A DNA stretch of 39,208 nt from Lachnospiraceae bacterium (GCA_024691015.1 JAILOD010000177.1:1-39208), one strand, 5' to 3'; positions 16,568 through 26,640 are shown, counted from the first letter of the stretch. The notes: generated by a model not told the origin, from the letters alone. Translations and numbers: made by a program.

Positions 16568-19447
16568 ATGCAGAAGATGAGGCGGGTTAAGGCAAAGCCT
16601 CCCGTAAGGCGCGAAGACGGCCGTGTTACGGACATTAAAAGCATAATGGAAGAAAGAGCACTTGAAGAGGCAGCTAAAGAATCACGTCCGGATATGGATC
16701 TTAAAAAAATAGAGTATACCGAAGAGGAATCGAAGCCTTCTATCGTTACCGACGGCGAGCCCATTGTATTTGGTCTGGATATCGGAACAAGAAGCATAGT
16801 CGGTACCGTAGGCTATATGAAGGATGAGCGTTTCAGGGTTATCGCAATTCACTCCCATGCCCATGAAACCCGTTCGATGCTGGATGGACAGATCCACGAT
16901 ATAAAGGCTGTTTCAAATACCATAAGACAGGTAAAGGAACATCTGGAAAATGAAACCGGGTTAAAATTAAAAGACGTATGTATAGCAGCGGCCGGAAGAG
17001 TGCTTCGGACCGTTAACACTCATGTTGAAAAGGATTTTGAGGAAGAAAAGGATATAACCGCAGAGGATATATATTCCCTGGAGCTTCAGGGTGCACAGCA
17101 GGCGTATACGGAATTTTTGAAGAACAACGACCTGAATATGAAATTCTACTGTGTAGGCTACACGGTTGTCCGCTATTATCTTGCACACTACGCAATGAAT
17201 GAGCTTGAGAATCATAAGGGGTCGAATATCGGGGCCGATCTTATCGCCACCTTCCTTCCGGATGAGGTTGTGGACGGGCTTTATAAGGCCGTAAATATGG
17301 CGGGTCTCAATGTTGCAAATCTTACGCTGGAGCCGATTGCCGCCATGGAGGTGGCCATTCCGGCGGATTTCAGAATGCTAAATATCGCCCTTGTTGATGT
17401 TGGTGCCGGCACAAGTGATATTTCCATAACAAAGGACGGAGCCATAATCGCCTACGGCATGATACCTTCGGCAGGTGATGAGATCACCGAGACCATAGCA
17501 AAGGGCTTTTTATGCGGCTTTGATCAGGCCGAAAAAATAAAGATGGAATGCGATCAGGATGAGCCTATCGAATTTACCGATATAATGGGTCTTAAACAGA
17601 CCACAAATACACAGGCCGTTCGCGAATGTGTATCCGATACGGTCCGCTCGATGACGAGAGAAATCTCCGATAAGATCAAGAAGCTTAACGGGGGTAAATC
17701 CGTCAGTGCCGTATTTGTTGTGGGCGGCGGCGGAAAGGTAAAGATATTTACTGAATATCTTGCTGATGAGCTGGGTATCATACCGGAGAGAGTAGCTGTA
17801 AGAGGAGAAGAGGTTTTAAAGGTAGTCGACTTTATGACCGACGAGCTTAAAGTGGATTCGCTTCTGGTTACTCCGGTAGGCATATGTCTTAATTTCTACA
17901 ATATGAAAAACAACTTTATCTTTGTGGACTTTAATGGTGTACAGATAAAGCTTTATGATAATAACAACCTTCGCGTGGTGGATGCCGCATTGCAGTCGGG
18001 CTTCTCAAATCAGGATCTCTTCCCGAAGCATGGAGCCGATATAACCTATACAATAAACGGCAAGACCAGGATCACGAGAGGCGAAGTCGGAGAAGGTGCT
18101 GTTATAAAGCTTAACGGCGAAGAGGTCTCCATGAACGAAAAGATAAAGGCGGGAGACATTATCGAAGCCATTCCTTCGACCGCCGGTGCAGCAGCTGTTT
18201 TAGAGCTTGGAAAGCTTCCCGAGTTTACGGATTCGCTTCATGTTGAATTAAACGGTAATAAGATCGAGCTCCCGAAGTTTGCCTCTGTAAACGGCGAGCT
18301 TAAGAGCGCTTATTATTCGGTGCAGGACGGCGACAAAATAGAAATGCTTAAATTCTATACCGTTCGCCAGATACTCGATTTTATGGACATAGCTCCCGAA
18401 GACGGAGCCGTTATATATGTCAACAGAAGAGCTGCCGATGAGCAGACCGAGGTTTACGACAATTTCACGGTAAACTTTACGATAAAGGGCGGAGAGGTCT
18501 ATGTAAACGAGGTTGATGACGGTGACGAGATCACTAACATGAGCTTCGGCGGACCGGCAAACATTTCATCCTCCTCAGAGCCTAAGGAAAACGATAACGC
18601 TCAAAATAACGAAAGCTCCGGTATGGTTTTAAGCTACGAGGATCTTCCCGATGATGACGGCTCATATGAGGCGGTAAAGGAAGTGTCCGTTGCAAAGGCT
18701 CAGGAGAAGGAAGAAGAAAAAAAGCGTCAGGAAATAGAAGCATCAGAAAGGCTGCTGGCAAAGCTCAGGGAGGCGCAGGAGGCGGTTAAAGCCCTGCATG
18801 AAAACACCGGGAAATTAGCCGGGGGCGGTGAAGTGAAAGCGGTTAATCCTGAATCTGAAGTAAAATCCGAACCTGAGGAAAAACCGGTACCGGAGATAAA
18901 ACCCGAGCCTGAGGCAAAGCCCGAAACCGAAGTAAAACCCGAACCTGAGGCAGAAAACGAATCGGAGATAAAGGCTGAACCGGAAGTAGCTGAAACAAAA
19001 CCTGAAGAAAAGCCGTCTCCGGAACCCGCAGATGAGCCGGAAATGTCACAGTTTGTATCACAGGCTGCCGATAATCTTTCTTCAAAACCGGAATCTGAGG
19101 AAAAGAACGAGCCTGCAGACAAAAAGGAAACTGAGGACATAAAGGAATCCGAAAATAAAAAGGAACCTGAAGAAAACAAAGCTCCAACAGAGACAAAAGA
19201 GACAACAGGATCAGAAGAGATAATTGAAGATGCGCCGGGGACCACCAGTATCACGGTTACCGCAAACGGTGAGAAAATAAGACTCACCGGACGTAAGGAA
19301 TATATTTTTGTTGATATATTTGATCATATTGATTTTGACCGTTCAACACCCAAGGGCAGCATGGTTGTGATAAAGAGGAACGGTAAAGGTGCCGATTACA
19401 CCGAGGTATTGGAAAACGGAGATAACCTCGAAGTATACTGGTCATAA
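16568..19447 (+). CDS. Large FtsA-like actin-fold ATPase with beta-grasp-like C-terminal units
   Basis: 959 residues, about twice the size of FtsA. The actin core (about 60-450) has phosphate-1 loop GLDIGTRSIVGTVGY, an SHS2-like 1C region (MLDGQIHDIKAVSNTIRQVK), phosphate-2 ALVDVGAGTSDISI and adenosine motif VFVVGGGGKVKIF. After it come small units that read like beta-grasp folds, with NG..I.L starts and L..GD.IE ends (about 460-690). A Glu/Pro/Lys-rich low-complexity linker spans about 759-889, and a final similar unit closes the protein (892-959: TVTANGEKIRL to LENGDNLEVYWS). It is probably a membrane- or cell-division-related filament protein (inference); the exact role is unknown. Confidence 0.8.
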   Translation: MQKMRRVKAKPPVRREDGRVTDIKSIMEERALEEAAKESRPDMDLKKIEYTEEESKPSIVTDGEPIVFGLDIGTRSIVGTVGYMKDERFRVIAIHSHAHETRSMLDGQIHDIKAVSNTIRQVKEHLENETGLKLKDVCIAAAGRVLRTVNTHVEKDFEEEKDITAEDIYSLELQGAQQAYTEFLKNNDLNMKFYCVGYTVVRYYLAHYAMNELENHKGSNIGADLIATFLPDEVVDGLYKAVNMAGLNVANLTLEPIAAMEVAIPADFRMLNIALVDVGAGTSDISITKDGAIIAYGMIPSAGDEITETIAKGFLCGFDQAEKIKMECDQDEPIEFTDIMGLKQTTNTQAVRECVSDTVRSMTREISDKIKKLNGGKSVSAVFVVGGGGKVKIFTEYLADELGIIPERVAVRGEEVLKVVDFMTDELKVDSLLVTPVGICLNFYNMKNNFIFVDFNGVQIKLYDNNNLRVVDAALQSGFSNQDLFPKHGADITYTINGKTRITRGEVGEGAVIKLNGEEVSMNEKIKAGDIIEAIPSTAGAAAVLELGKLPEFTDSLHVELNGNKIELPKFASVNGELKSAYYSVQDGDKIEMLKFYTVRQILDFMDIAPEDGAVIYVNRRAADEQTEVYDNFTVNFTIKGGEVYVNEVDDGDEITNMSFGGPANISSSSEPKENDNAQNNESSGMVLSYEDLPDDDGSYEAVKEVSVAKAQEKEEEKKRQEIEASERLLAKLREAQEAVKALHENTGKLAGGGEVKAVNPESEVKSEPEEKPVPEIKPEPEAKPETEVKPEPEAENESEIKAEPEVAETKPEEKPSPEPADEPEMSQFVSQAADNLSSKPESEEKNEPADKKETEDIKESENKKEPEENKAPTETKETTGSEEIIEDAPGTTSITVTANGEKIRLTGRKEYIFVDIFDHIDFDRSTPKGSMVVIKRNGKGADYTEVLENGDNLEVYWS

Positions 19448-19450
19448 CCA

Positions 19451-19489
19451 GTTACAATTCAGTGGTCTGTAAGGCCACTGAATTGTAAC
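19451..19489. repeat. Perfect 15-bp inverted repeat after the FtsA-like gene
   Basis: The arm GTTACAATTCAGTGG (19451-19465) is exactly complementary to CCACTGAATTGTAAC (19475-19489), with a 9-base loop. It lacks a following T run, so it is not a standard terminator, though it could still slow or end transcription. Its first 10 bases recur at 24678-24687. Confidence 0.85.
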
Positions 19490-19515
19490 CATAACTATTG
19501 AAAGGGAATTATAAA

Positions 19516-20313
19516 ATGCGGCTTTGCTCCATAGCCTCCGGAAGCTCCGGAAACTGTATTTATGTCGGAAACGATAACGCACACTTCATTGTGGATTGCG
19601 GTATCTCCGGCAAGAAGATTGAAGAAGGTCTGAATCTTTTAGACCTTACCTTAAGCGACCTGGACGGGATCTTTGTCACCCATGAACACGAAGACCATAT
19701 CCATTCGCTGGGAGTTCTTCACAGAAAATATCCCGTTCCCATATATGCAACAAAGGGAACGATGGACTATATAAAAGGCAAAAAGGGAATGAACAATATA
19801 CCCGACGAAATGTTTCGGGTTGTGAAGGCGGATGAATCCCTGAACGTATCCGGGATAAAGGTCCTGCCGGTTAAGATCTCACACGATGCGGCAGAGCCCG
19901 TGGCCTACCGCTTCGATGACGGAAAGAAAAGTGCTGCGGTTTTAACTGACCTCGGTAAATATGATGATTACATCATTAACTCAATGAAAGGGGTTAATTC
20001 CATTGTGCTTGAGGCCAATCACGACATCCACATGCTGGAGGTCGGGCCCTATCGATATCCTCTTAAAATGAGGATATTGTCCGACAAAGGGCATCTGAGT
20101 AACGACAGCGCAGGGCAGCTTCTAACATGCCTTTTGCATGACAATATTAATCATATACTGCTCGGACACCTGAGCAAAGAAAACAATATGGCGGAACTGG
20201 CTTATGAAACTGTCAGGATGGAGGTAAATTTATCGGACAACTCATTCAATTGCTCCGATTTCGATCTGACGGTGGCGTTTAGAGATGAGCCAACCCGCTG
20301 TTTTGATGTATAA
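19516..20313 (+). CDS. Metallo-beta-lactamase-fold hydrolase, WalJ/YycJ-like
   Basis: 265 residues from ATG 19516, chosen because AAAGGG lies 9 bases upstream; a TTG 18 bases earlier overlaps that site. It has the metal site THEHEDHIHSLGVL and a conserved N-terminus MRLCSIASGSSGNCIYV. ISHDAAEPVAYRF, LEANHDIHMLEVG, KGHLSND and LGHLSKENN follow in the order seen in the YycJ/WalJ family. Members are thought to be exonuclease-like enzymes involved in DNA repair; in bacilli they sit in the walRK operon, but no walRK is here. The exact substrate is not shown by the sequence. Confidence 0.88.
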   Translation: MRLCSIASGSSGNCIYVGNDNAHFIVDCGISGKKIEEGLNLLDLTLSDLDGIFVTHEHEDHIHSLGVLHRKYPVPIYATKGTMDYIKGKKGMNNIPDEMFRVVKADESLNVSGIKVLPVKISHDAAEPVAYRFDDGKKSAAVLTDLGKYDDYIINSMKGVNSIVLEANHDIHMLEVGPYRYPLKMRILSDKGHLSNDSAGQLLTCLLHDNINHILLGHLSKENNMAELAYETVRMEVNLSDNSFNCSDFDLTVAFRDEPTRCFDV

Positions 20314-20352
20314 TGCTTTAAAGCCTTAACAGCATTCAATAAGGAGGAAATT

Positions 20353-20625
20353 ATGAAAAAAACCATTATCACGGTTGTGGGCAAGGATACCATAGGCATA
20401 ATCGCCAAGGTATGTACCTATCTTGCGGGAAACAAGATCAACATCTTAGACATCAGCCAGACAATAGTCGGCGGCTTCTTTAATATGATGATGATCGTTG
20501 ATATGTCCACGACAGAAAAGCAGTTTGAAGAAGTGTCCCATGAGCTCGCACAGATCGGTGAAGAGATCGGGGTTGTCATCAAATGCCAGAGAGAAGAAAT
20601 CTTTGACATGATGCACAGGCTTTAA
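20353..20625 (+). CDS. ACT domain protein (UPF0237 family)
   Basis: 90 residues, one complete ACT domain: TIITVVGKDTIGIIAKVCTY (first strand and helix), ILDISQTIVGGFFNMMMIVD and a C-terminal helix. ACT domains bind small ligands, often amino acids. It is 12 bases from the PFL/DUF711 gene, a pairing frequently found in anaerobic Firmicutes, and has a strong ribosome site AAGGAGG. It is probably a ligand-binding partner of the next protein (inference). Confidence 0.93.
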   Translation: MKKTIITVVGKDTIGIIAKVCTYLAGNKINILDISQTIVGGFFNMMMIVDMSTTEKQFEEVSHELAQIGEEIGVVIKCQREEIFDMMHRL

Positions 20626-20637
20626 GGAGGAACGAAA

Positions 20638-22002
20638 ATGATCAATTTTCGTGAAGTGGCCGAGACCAATGAAATGATCGAAAAGGAGAACCTTGACGTA
20701 AGAACCATTACGATGGGAATCTCCCTTTTGGACTGTATCGATCCGGACCTTGCAAAATTAAATGAAAACATAGAAAACAAGATCACTTCTCTTGCAAAAG
20801 ACCTGGTTAAGGTCGGAAACGAGATCGGAGTCGAATTCGGTATCCCCATCGTAAACAAGAGAATATCCGTAACACCCATAGCTTTGATCGGAGGCGCCGC
20901 CTGCAAGAGCCCTGAGGATTTTGCGACAATTGCACGCACACTCGATAACACGGCTAAAAAGCTGGGTGTAAACTTTATCGGAGGTTATTCGGCCCTGGTT
21001 TCAAAGGGAAGTACACCTGCCGATATCAATCTCATTAAATCAATTCCGGAGGCTTTGAGTACAACGGATTTCGTCTGCTCAAGCATAAACCTGGCCAGCA
21101 CGAAGACCGGTATCAACATGGATGCGGTCCGTCTTATGGGTGAGGTTATAAAGGAAACTGCAGAGAGGACAAAGGAACGCGATTCCATCGGCTGTTCAAA
21201 GCTTGTGGTTATCTGTAACGCCCCGGATGACAATCCGTTCATGGCCGGTGCCTTCCACGGCGTGACCGAAGCGGATGCCATCATAAATGTTGGTGTCAGC
21301 GGTCCCGGTGTTGTCAAATACGCACTTTCAAAGGTCAGGGATGCAGATTTTAAGGAGCTATGTGATACAATAAAGAAAACGGCCTTCAAGGTAACGAGAG
21401 TCGGAGAACTGGTTGCAAACGAAGCTTCAAAGAGACTGAACGTTCCCTTCGGTATCGTGGATCTTTCACTTGCTCCCACACCTGCGATCGGGGATTCCGT
21501 TGCCGATATCCTGGAAGAGATCGGTCTTGAATATGCCGGAGCGCCCGGAACCACGGCAGCTCTCGCAATGCTGAACGACCAGGTAAAGAAGGGCGGAGTT
21601 ATGGCATCAAGCTATGTCGGCGGCCTTTCCGGTGCCTTCATTCCCGTAAGTGAAGATCAGGGCATGATAAATGCGGTAGAAGCCGGTGCCCTTACAATAG
21701 AAAAGCTTGAAGCAATGACCTGCGTCTGCTCCGTGGGCCTTGACATGATAGCTATTCCCGGCAAAACAAAGGCTTCAACCATCTCCGGTATAATAGCCGA
21801 TGAGATGGCTTTGGGCATGGTAAACCAGAAGACAACCGCAGTACGTGTTATCCCCGTAGTCGGAAAAGACGTGGGAGACAACGCCGAGTTCGGAGGTCTT
21901 TTAGGCCATGCACCTATAATGAGTGTAAATAATTTTGACTGTGAGCGCTTCATCAACCGTCACGGCCGAATACCGGCACCGATCCATTCCTTCAAAAACT
22001 GA
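20638..22002 (+). CDS. PFL family protein (DUF711/UPF0210)
   Basis: 454 residues, normal length for this family, which is distantly related to pyruvate formate-lyase and other glycyl radical enzymes but lacks a clear glycyl radical site. Typical segments are [33 protein letters not shown]-like [33 protein letters not shown], and a C-terminal [15 protein letters not shown]. The biochemical role of the family is unsettled. It is co-transcribed with the ACT gene upstream and sits 21 bases before the Re-citrate synthase gene. Confidence 0.93.
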   Translation: MINFREVAETNEMIEKENLDVRTITMGISLLDCIDPDLAKLNENIENKITSLAKDLVKVGNEIGVEFGIPIVNKRISVTPIALIGGAACKSPEDFATIARTLDNTAKKLGVNFIGGYSALVSKGSTPADINLIKSIPEALSTTDFVCSSINLASTKTGINMDAVRLMGEVIKETAERTKERDSIGCSKLVVICNAPDDNPFMAGAFHGVTEADAIINVGVSGPGVVKYALSKVRDADFKELCDTIKKTAFKVTRVGELVANEASKRLNVPFGIVDLSLAPTPAIGDSVADILEEIGLEYAGAPGTTAALAMLNDQVKKGGVMASSYVGGLSGAFIPVSEDQGMINAVEAGALTIEKLEAMTCVCSVGLDMIAIPGKTKASTISGIIADEMALGMVNQKTTAVRVIPVVGKDVGDNAEFGGLLGHAPIMSVNNFDCERFINRHGRIPAPIHSFKN

Positions 22003-22023
22003 TCGGGCCTGAGAGGAGAAATT

Positions 22024-23436
22024 ATGACTTTTGATGATAAGAAAGAGATGACAGACAGACCTATTAAGCTCAATGTACACACCAATCTTTTAGAGATAGA
22101 AGAAAAAATGTACAGGCTTAATGACGTGGAGAACCCCAATACCTTCAGGAACATGTTTCCTTATTCCGAGGTTCCCCGTATAGCTTTTAACGACAGGGTT
22201 GTGCCGCACAATCTTCCGAATGAGATCTGGATAACCGATACCACCTTCAGAGATGGTCAGCAGTCCAGAGCACCTTATACAACAGAACAGATCGTAACCA
22301 TTTATGATTATTTTCACCGCCTTGGCGGACCCAACGGAATGATAAGGGCCAGCGAATTCTTCCTTTACAGCAAAAAGGACAGGGATGCGGTTGTAAAATG
22401 TATGGAAAGAGGCTACAAGTTTCCTGAGGTAACAAGCTGGATCAGAGCCAAAAAGGAAGACTTTGAACTGGTTAAATCCATGGGAATGCCCGAAACCGGA
22501 ATCCTCGTTTCCTGTTCCGATTACCATATCTTTTATAAGCTTAAAATGTCCAGACGCGAAGCGATGGAGCACTATCTTACCATTGTAAAGCAGTGCCTTG
22601 AGATCGGCATTTCACCCCGCTGCCATTTGGAGGATATCACCAGGGCAGACTTCTACGGATATGTCGTTCCCTTCTGCGTGGAGCTTATGAGACTTCAGAA
22701 GGAATACAAGATCCCGATAAAGGTTCGTGCCTGCGATACCATGGGATATGGTGTAAACTATCCCGGAGCTGTGCTTCCGAGATCCGTACCCGGTATCATT
22801 TACGGTCTTATGAAGCACGCCGGAGTTCCCAGTGCAAATATTGAATGGCATGGTCATAACGACTTCTACAAGGCCGTTTCAAATTCAACCTCGGCCTGGC
22901 TTTACGGAGCAAGCGGCATCAATACCTCGCTCTTTGGTATCGGCGAGAGAACAGGTAACACACCCCTTGAGGCTATGGTATTCGAATACGCCCAGCTTAA
23001 GGGCGAGTTAAACGGAATGGATACTACGGTTATTACAGAGCTTGCGGAATATTTTGAAAAGGAGATCGGCTACCATATCCCGGAGCGTACTCCCTTCGTC
23101 GGAAAGAACTTCAATGTTACCCGTGCAGGAGTTCACGCCGACGGACTTTTAAAGAACGAGGAGATCTACAATATCTTCGATACGGATAAGTTCTTAAACA
23201 GACCGGTAAGAGTTGCGATCTCAAATACCTCCGGTGCAGCCGGTATCGCTCACTGGATCAACACCTATTATCATTTACCCGAGGAGCGCCACATTGATAA
23301 AAACTCCGAGCTTGTAAAACAGGTTAAGGAATGGGTGGACAGGCAGTATGACGAAGGAAGAGTAACGGTTCTTACCGACGACGAGCTGGATAAAACAATA
23401 ACCGATATAACCGCCTCACTTGGCATAACTTTGTGA
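22024..23436 (+). CDS. Re-citrate synthase (isopropylmalate/homocitrate synthase superfamily)
   Basis: 470 residues. A DRE-TIM metallolyase: ITDTTFRDGQQSRAPYTTEQ carries the RDGQQ metal and catalytic motif, and EWHGHNDFYKAVSNS gives the His ligands, followed by INTSLFGIGERTGNTPLEAM. A ~60-residue lead-in before the barrel and no long LeuA-type regulatory domain resemble the Re-citrate synthase described in Clostridium kluyveri, which was first annotated as isopropylmalate synthase. The next gene is NADP isocitrate dehydrogenase, 33 bases away. No leuB/C/D lies nearby. Citrate from acetyl-CoA and oxaloacetate is therefore the best call; homocitrate or isopropylmalate synthase are alternatives. 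Confidence 0.85.
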   Translation: MTFDDKKEMTDRPIKLNVHTNLLEIEEKMYRLNDVENPNTFRNMFPYSEVPRIAFNDRVVPHNLPNEIWITDTTFRDGQQSRAPYTTEQIVTIYDYFHRLGGPNGMIRASEFFLYSKKDRDAVVKCMERGYKFPEVTSWIRAKKEDFELVKSMGMPETGILVSCSDYHIFYKLKMSRREAMEHYLTIVKQCLEIGISPRCHLEDITRADFYGYVVPFCVELMRLQKEYKIPIKVRACDTMGYGVNYPGAVLPRSVPGIIYGLMKHAGVPSANIEWHGHNDFYKAVSNSTSAWLYGASGINTSLFGIGERTGNTPLEAMVFEYAQLKGELNGMDTTVITELAEYFEKEIGYHIPERTPFVGKNFNVTRAGVHADGLLKNEEIYNIFDTDKFLNRPVRVAISNTSGAAGIAHWINTYYHLPEERHIDKNSELVKQVKEWVDRQYDEGRVTVLTDDELDKTITDITASLGITL

Positions 23437-23469
23437 AAATTATAATTTATATACAGAAAGGATCAGACA

Positions 23470-24675
23470 ATGTCAAAAATTCAAATGACCACCCCTCTTG
23501 TTGAAATGGACGGAGACGAGATGACCCGCATAATATGGCAGATCATAAAGGATGAGCTTATCAATCCCTATATCGATCTTAAAAGCGAGTATTACGATCT
23601 CGGGCTCAAGTACAGAGACGAGACAGATGATCAGGTTACCGTTGATTCGGCCAATGCCACAAAGAAATACGGTGTTGCCGTAAAGTGTGCAACCATTACA
23701 CCCAACGATGCCAGAGTTAAAGAGTACAATCTTAAAAAGATGTACAAGAGCCCCAACGGTACGATAAGAGCCATGCTTGACGGTACGGTATTCAGGGCAC
23801 CCATCATAGTTAAGGGGATCAGTCCGCATGTTTGGAACTGGAAGAAGCCCATTACCCTGGCCCGTCACGCCTACGGTGACATATATAAGAATACAGAAAT
23901 GAAGATTCCCGGAAAGGGAAAGGCAGAGCTTGTATTTACAGGTGAGGACGGAAAAGAGATCAGAAAGACCATCCATGAGTTTACATCTCCGGGTATCATT
24001 CAGGGTGTTCACAACGTGGATAAATCCATCGAGAGCTTTGCAAGAAGCTGCTTCGGCTATGCTCTTTCCAAAAAGGAAAAGCTGATGTTCGCATCAAAGG
24101 ACACGATCTCAAAGATATATGACGGAAACTTCAGGGATATTTTCCAGAGGATTTTCGAGGAAGAGTACAAGGCAAAGTTCGATGAGGCCGGGATCGAATA
24201 TTTCTACACACTTATCGATGATGCGGTTGCACGTATAATGAGAAGCGAGGGCGGAGAGATCTGGGCCTGCAAGAACTACGACGGAGATGTTATGAGTGAT
24301 ATGGTGTCCTCGGCATACGGCTCACTTGCGATGATGACATCGATCCTGGTTTCACCCGACGGCATCTACGAATACGAGGCTGCACACGGCACCGTTCAAA
24401 GACATTATTACAAGCATCTGAACGGCGAGGAGACCAGCACAAATTCGGTTGCCACGATCTATGCCTGGACCGGAGCCTTAAGAAAAAGAGGAGAGCTTGA
24501 CAATATTCCGGAGCTTGTTGAATTTGCGGATAAACTGGATAAGGCCACGATCGACACCATAGAGAGCGGTTACATGACAAAGGATCTTGCGCTTATCTCA
24601 ACACTGAAGGATGTACATCCGTTAAATACAGAGGATTTCATTAAAAAGATAAGGAGCGTGATGGAGGCTCTTTAA
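23470..24675 (+). CDS. icd: NADP-dependent isocitrate dehydrogenase (type II)
   Basis: 401 residues. It oxidises isocitrate to 2-oxoglutarate and CO2. It belongs to the homodimeric type II group also found in eukaryotes: [20 protein letters not shown] at the start, [17 protein letters not shown] in the substrate site, then [34 protein letters not shown] and the cofactor region [14 protein letters not shown]. Together with the upstream citrate synthase it forms the oxidative branch to glutamate in an organism with a partial citric acid cycle; aconitase must be elsewhere. Confidence 0.97.
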   Translation: MSKIQMTTPLVEMDGDEMTRIIWQIIKDELINPYIDLKSEYYDLGLKYRDETDDQVTVDSANATKKYGVAVKCATITPNDARVKEYNLKKMYKSPNGTIRAMLDGTVFRAPIIVKGISPHVWNWKKPITLARHAYGDIYKNTEMKIPGKGKAELVFTGEDGKEIRKTIHEFTSPGIIQGVHNVDKSIESFARSCFGYALSKKEKLMFASKDTISKIYDGNFRDIFQRIFEEEYKAKFDEAGIEYFYTLIDDAVARIMRSEGGEIWACKNYDGDVMSDMVSSAYGSLAMMTSILVSPDGIYEYEAAHGTVQRHYYKHLNGEETSTNSVATIYAWTGALRKRGELDNIPELVEFADKLDKATIDTIESGYMTKDLALISTLKDVHPLNTEDFIKKIRSVMEAL

Positions 24676-24677
24676 GC

Positions 24678-24687
24678 GTTACAATTC
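24678..24687. repeat. Partial copy of the 19451 inverted-repeat arm
   Basis: GTTACAATTC recurs in the 30-base gap between the convergent icd and ABC-F genes, followed by TGTAGG where the first copy has AGTGG. The matching second arm is absent, so no stem of the same kind can form. It may be chance or a decayed copy. Confidence 0.35.
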
Positions 24688-24705
24688 TGTAGGCTGGAGC
24701 CACCT

Positions 24706-26628
24706 TTAAGCCTCCCCAAGCTCCTCCCAGAGGTCGTAGAGTTCGGAAAGCCTTTCGTTAAGCTTCATCTGTTCTGAAGATAACTCGCCACATTTAACTG
24801 AGTTTGTGGCATTTTCAGGAAGAGAGAGAAGCTCATCGATTTCGGCACAACGGGTCTCTAAGGCCTCTATTTCTTCTTCGATCTTTTTTATCTCATTTGC
24901 GCGCTTTCTCTCTTTTGCGGCAAGTGCCTTGCTTTCTTCCCAGGAGAGCTTGTTTTCACTGTCGGAAGCGCTTTCTTTTGAATCAAGAGAAGCACCGGCG
25001 ACGCTTTTTCCGATATTACTCAGTTCATCACGTTTTTCCAGATAGTAATCGTAATTTCCTATAAAGTTAATAAGCCGCCTTTCGTGAAGATCCAGGATCC
25101 GGGTGGCGGTTTTGTTTATGAAATACCGGTCGTGACTGACGAAGAAGACGGTTCCTTCGTATGAAGTAAGAGCGTGCTCTAAGATTTCCTTCGATACCAT
25201 ATCCAGATGGTTTGTGGGCTCGTCAAGGATCAGGAAATTGGCGTTTGAAAGCATAAGCTTTGCCAGGGAAAGCCTGCCTCTTTCACCACCGGAGAGGGTG
25301 CGTACCTCTTTGAATACATCGTCACCTGTAAACAGAAAGGCAGCAAGTGTATTCCGGATCTTCGTGTTGTTCATATCCGGATAATCATCGCTGATCTCGT
25401 TAAACAAGGTCTTGTCATCGCTTAGGACCTGCTGTTCCTGATCGTAATAGCCAATCTCCACATTTGTTCCGAGAACAAAGGAGCCTGAATCACCTTTTAC
25501 ATTTCCGGTCAGAATTTTAAGAAGAGTGGTCTTTCCGGTACCATTGTTTCCGATAAGGGCAACCCTTTCACCTCTTTTTATCTCAATATCGATATCCTTA
25601 AAAAGAGGATTGTCCGGATAGGATTTGGACAGCGCAGTTACGCTTAAAACATCATTACCGCTGGTAATGGCGGGAGTGATCTTTAGGTGCATTTCATTAT
25701 TTATATCCGTAACCTTTTCGAGGCGGTCTACCTTACTTAGTGCCTTTTCACGGCTTTCTGCCCGCTTTATGGATTTTTCCCTGTTAAACTGCTTTAATTT
25801 TGCGATAACCTCTTCGGAATGCTTTATTTCGGCCTGCTGGTTCAGATATGCCTTTATGCGGGCCTCGCGAAGAGCTTCTTTTTTTACGGCAAAATCCGAA
25901 TAATTTCCCTTGTAGGAAGTGCCGACTCCGTTTTCTATCTCAACTACCTGATCAACGATCCGGTCAAGAAAATATCGGTCATGGGAAACAATAAGAACAG
26001 CACCCTTATACGACTTTAAAAAGCCCTCAAGCCATTCCACACTGTTAAGATCCAGGTGGTTTGTTGGCTCGTCGAGTATGATGAGAGAGGGGGATCTTAA
26101 AAGAAGACGGCCTAAGGCAACACGGGTTTTCTGTCCTCCGCTGAGCTCGCTTACGCTTCTTCTGAATTCTTCCTCACTAAAGCCCAGTCCTTTTAAAATG
26201 CCGGTCACATGGCTAAAAAGCGCATAGCCTTCACGTTGCTCGAACTCTCTTGTGAGATGTGAGTAGCGGTCCATTTCGGCCTGTAATTCATCGCCGCTTA
26301 AGCTTTTCATTCTCTGCTCAAGAGCACGTATTTCCTTTTCGGTCTCAATAATGTCCTTAGCCGAAGAGATCACTTCATCGTAAATGGAATTATTGGTATC
26401 CACGGTTTCAAGCTGTTTAAGGTAGCCGATCTCAACACCTCCGGGAACGGAGACAGTACCGTTTTCAGCCTCGTATTCACCCGTTATTATCTTTAAAAGA
26501 GTGGTTTTTCCGGCACCGTTTGCACCGACTATCGCGGTCTTTGAATTGTCCTCCATATGGAAGGTGCAATCCTTTAATATGTCCTTTCCGTCAAAGGAAA
26601 TCCCTATATGTGAACACTGCAGAATCAT
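24706..26628 (-). CDS. ABC-F family ATPase (duplicated ATP-binding, translation-associated type)
   Basis: 640 residues from the ATG complementary to 26626-26628, preferred because GAGGA precedes it; an upstream TTG start has no ribosome site. It has two ABC domains without membrane helices: Walker A GANGAGKTT and GNNGTGKTT, signatures LSGGQKTRVALGR and LSGGERGRLSLAK, Walker B LIILDEPTNHLD and FLILDEPTNHLD. The charged linker between them (about 240-310) is the ribosome-contact P-site tether seen in ABC-F proteins. A coiled-coil C-terminal tail (about 555-640) is present. Such proteins act on the ribosome (Uup/EttA/YdiF-like or antibiotic protection); which subgroup cannot be decided here. It is divergent from rex. 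Confidence 0.93.
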   Translation of the reverse strand: MILQCSHIGISFDGKDILKDCTFHMEDNSKTAIVGANGAGKTTLLKIITGEYEAENGTVSVPGGVEIGYLKQLETVDTNNSIYDEVISSAKDIIETEKEIRALEQRMKSLSGDELQAEMDRYSHLTREFEQREGYALFSHVTGILKGLGFSEEEFRRSVSELSGGQKTRVALGRLLLRSPSLIILDEPTNHLDLNSVEWLEGFLKSYKGAVLIVSHDRYFLDRIVDQVVEIENGVGTSYKGNYSDFAVKKEALREARIKAYLNQQAEIKHSEEVIAKLKQFNREKSIKRAESREKALSKVDRLEKVTDINNEMHLKITPAITSGNDVLSVTALSKSYPDNPLFKDIDIEIKRGERVALIGNNGTGKTTLLKILTGNVKGDSGSFVLGTNVEIGYYDQEQQVLSDDKTLFNEISDDYPDMNNTKIRNTLAAFLFTGDDVFKEVRTLSGGERGRLSLAKLMLSNANFLILDEPTNHLDMVSKEILEHALTSYEGTVFFVSHDRYFINKTATRILDLHERRLINFIGNYDYYLEKRDELSNIGKSVAGASLDSKESASDSENKLSWEESKALAAKERKRANEIKKIEEEIEALETRCAEIDELLSLPENATNSVKCGELSSEQMKLNERLSELYDLWEELGEA

Positions 26629-26640
26629 AATATCCTCATT

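Noticed and set aside
18850-19200. Tandem DNA repeat or CRISPR-like array
   Set aside because: The repeated look comes from Glu/Pro/Lys codons in the linker of the FtsA-like protein; there are no equal spacers or exact repeat units.
20318-20341. Terminator between the WalJ-like and ACT genes
   Set aside because: Only a 6-bp AATGCT/AGCATT pairing with a long AT loop and no T run; too weak to call.
22024-23436. 2-isopropylmalate synthase of leucine synthesis
   Set aside because: No leuB, leuC or leuD is nearby, the protein lacks an obvious LeuA regulatory domain, and icd follows directly; Re-citrate synthase fits better.
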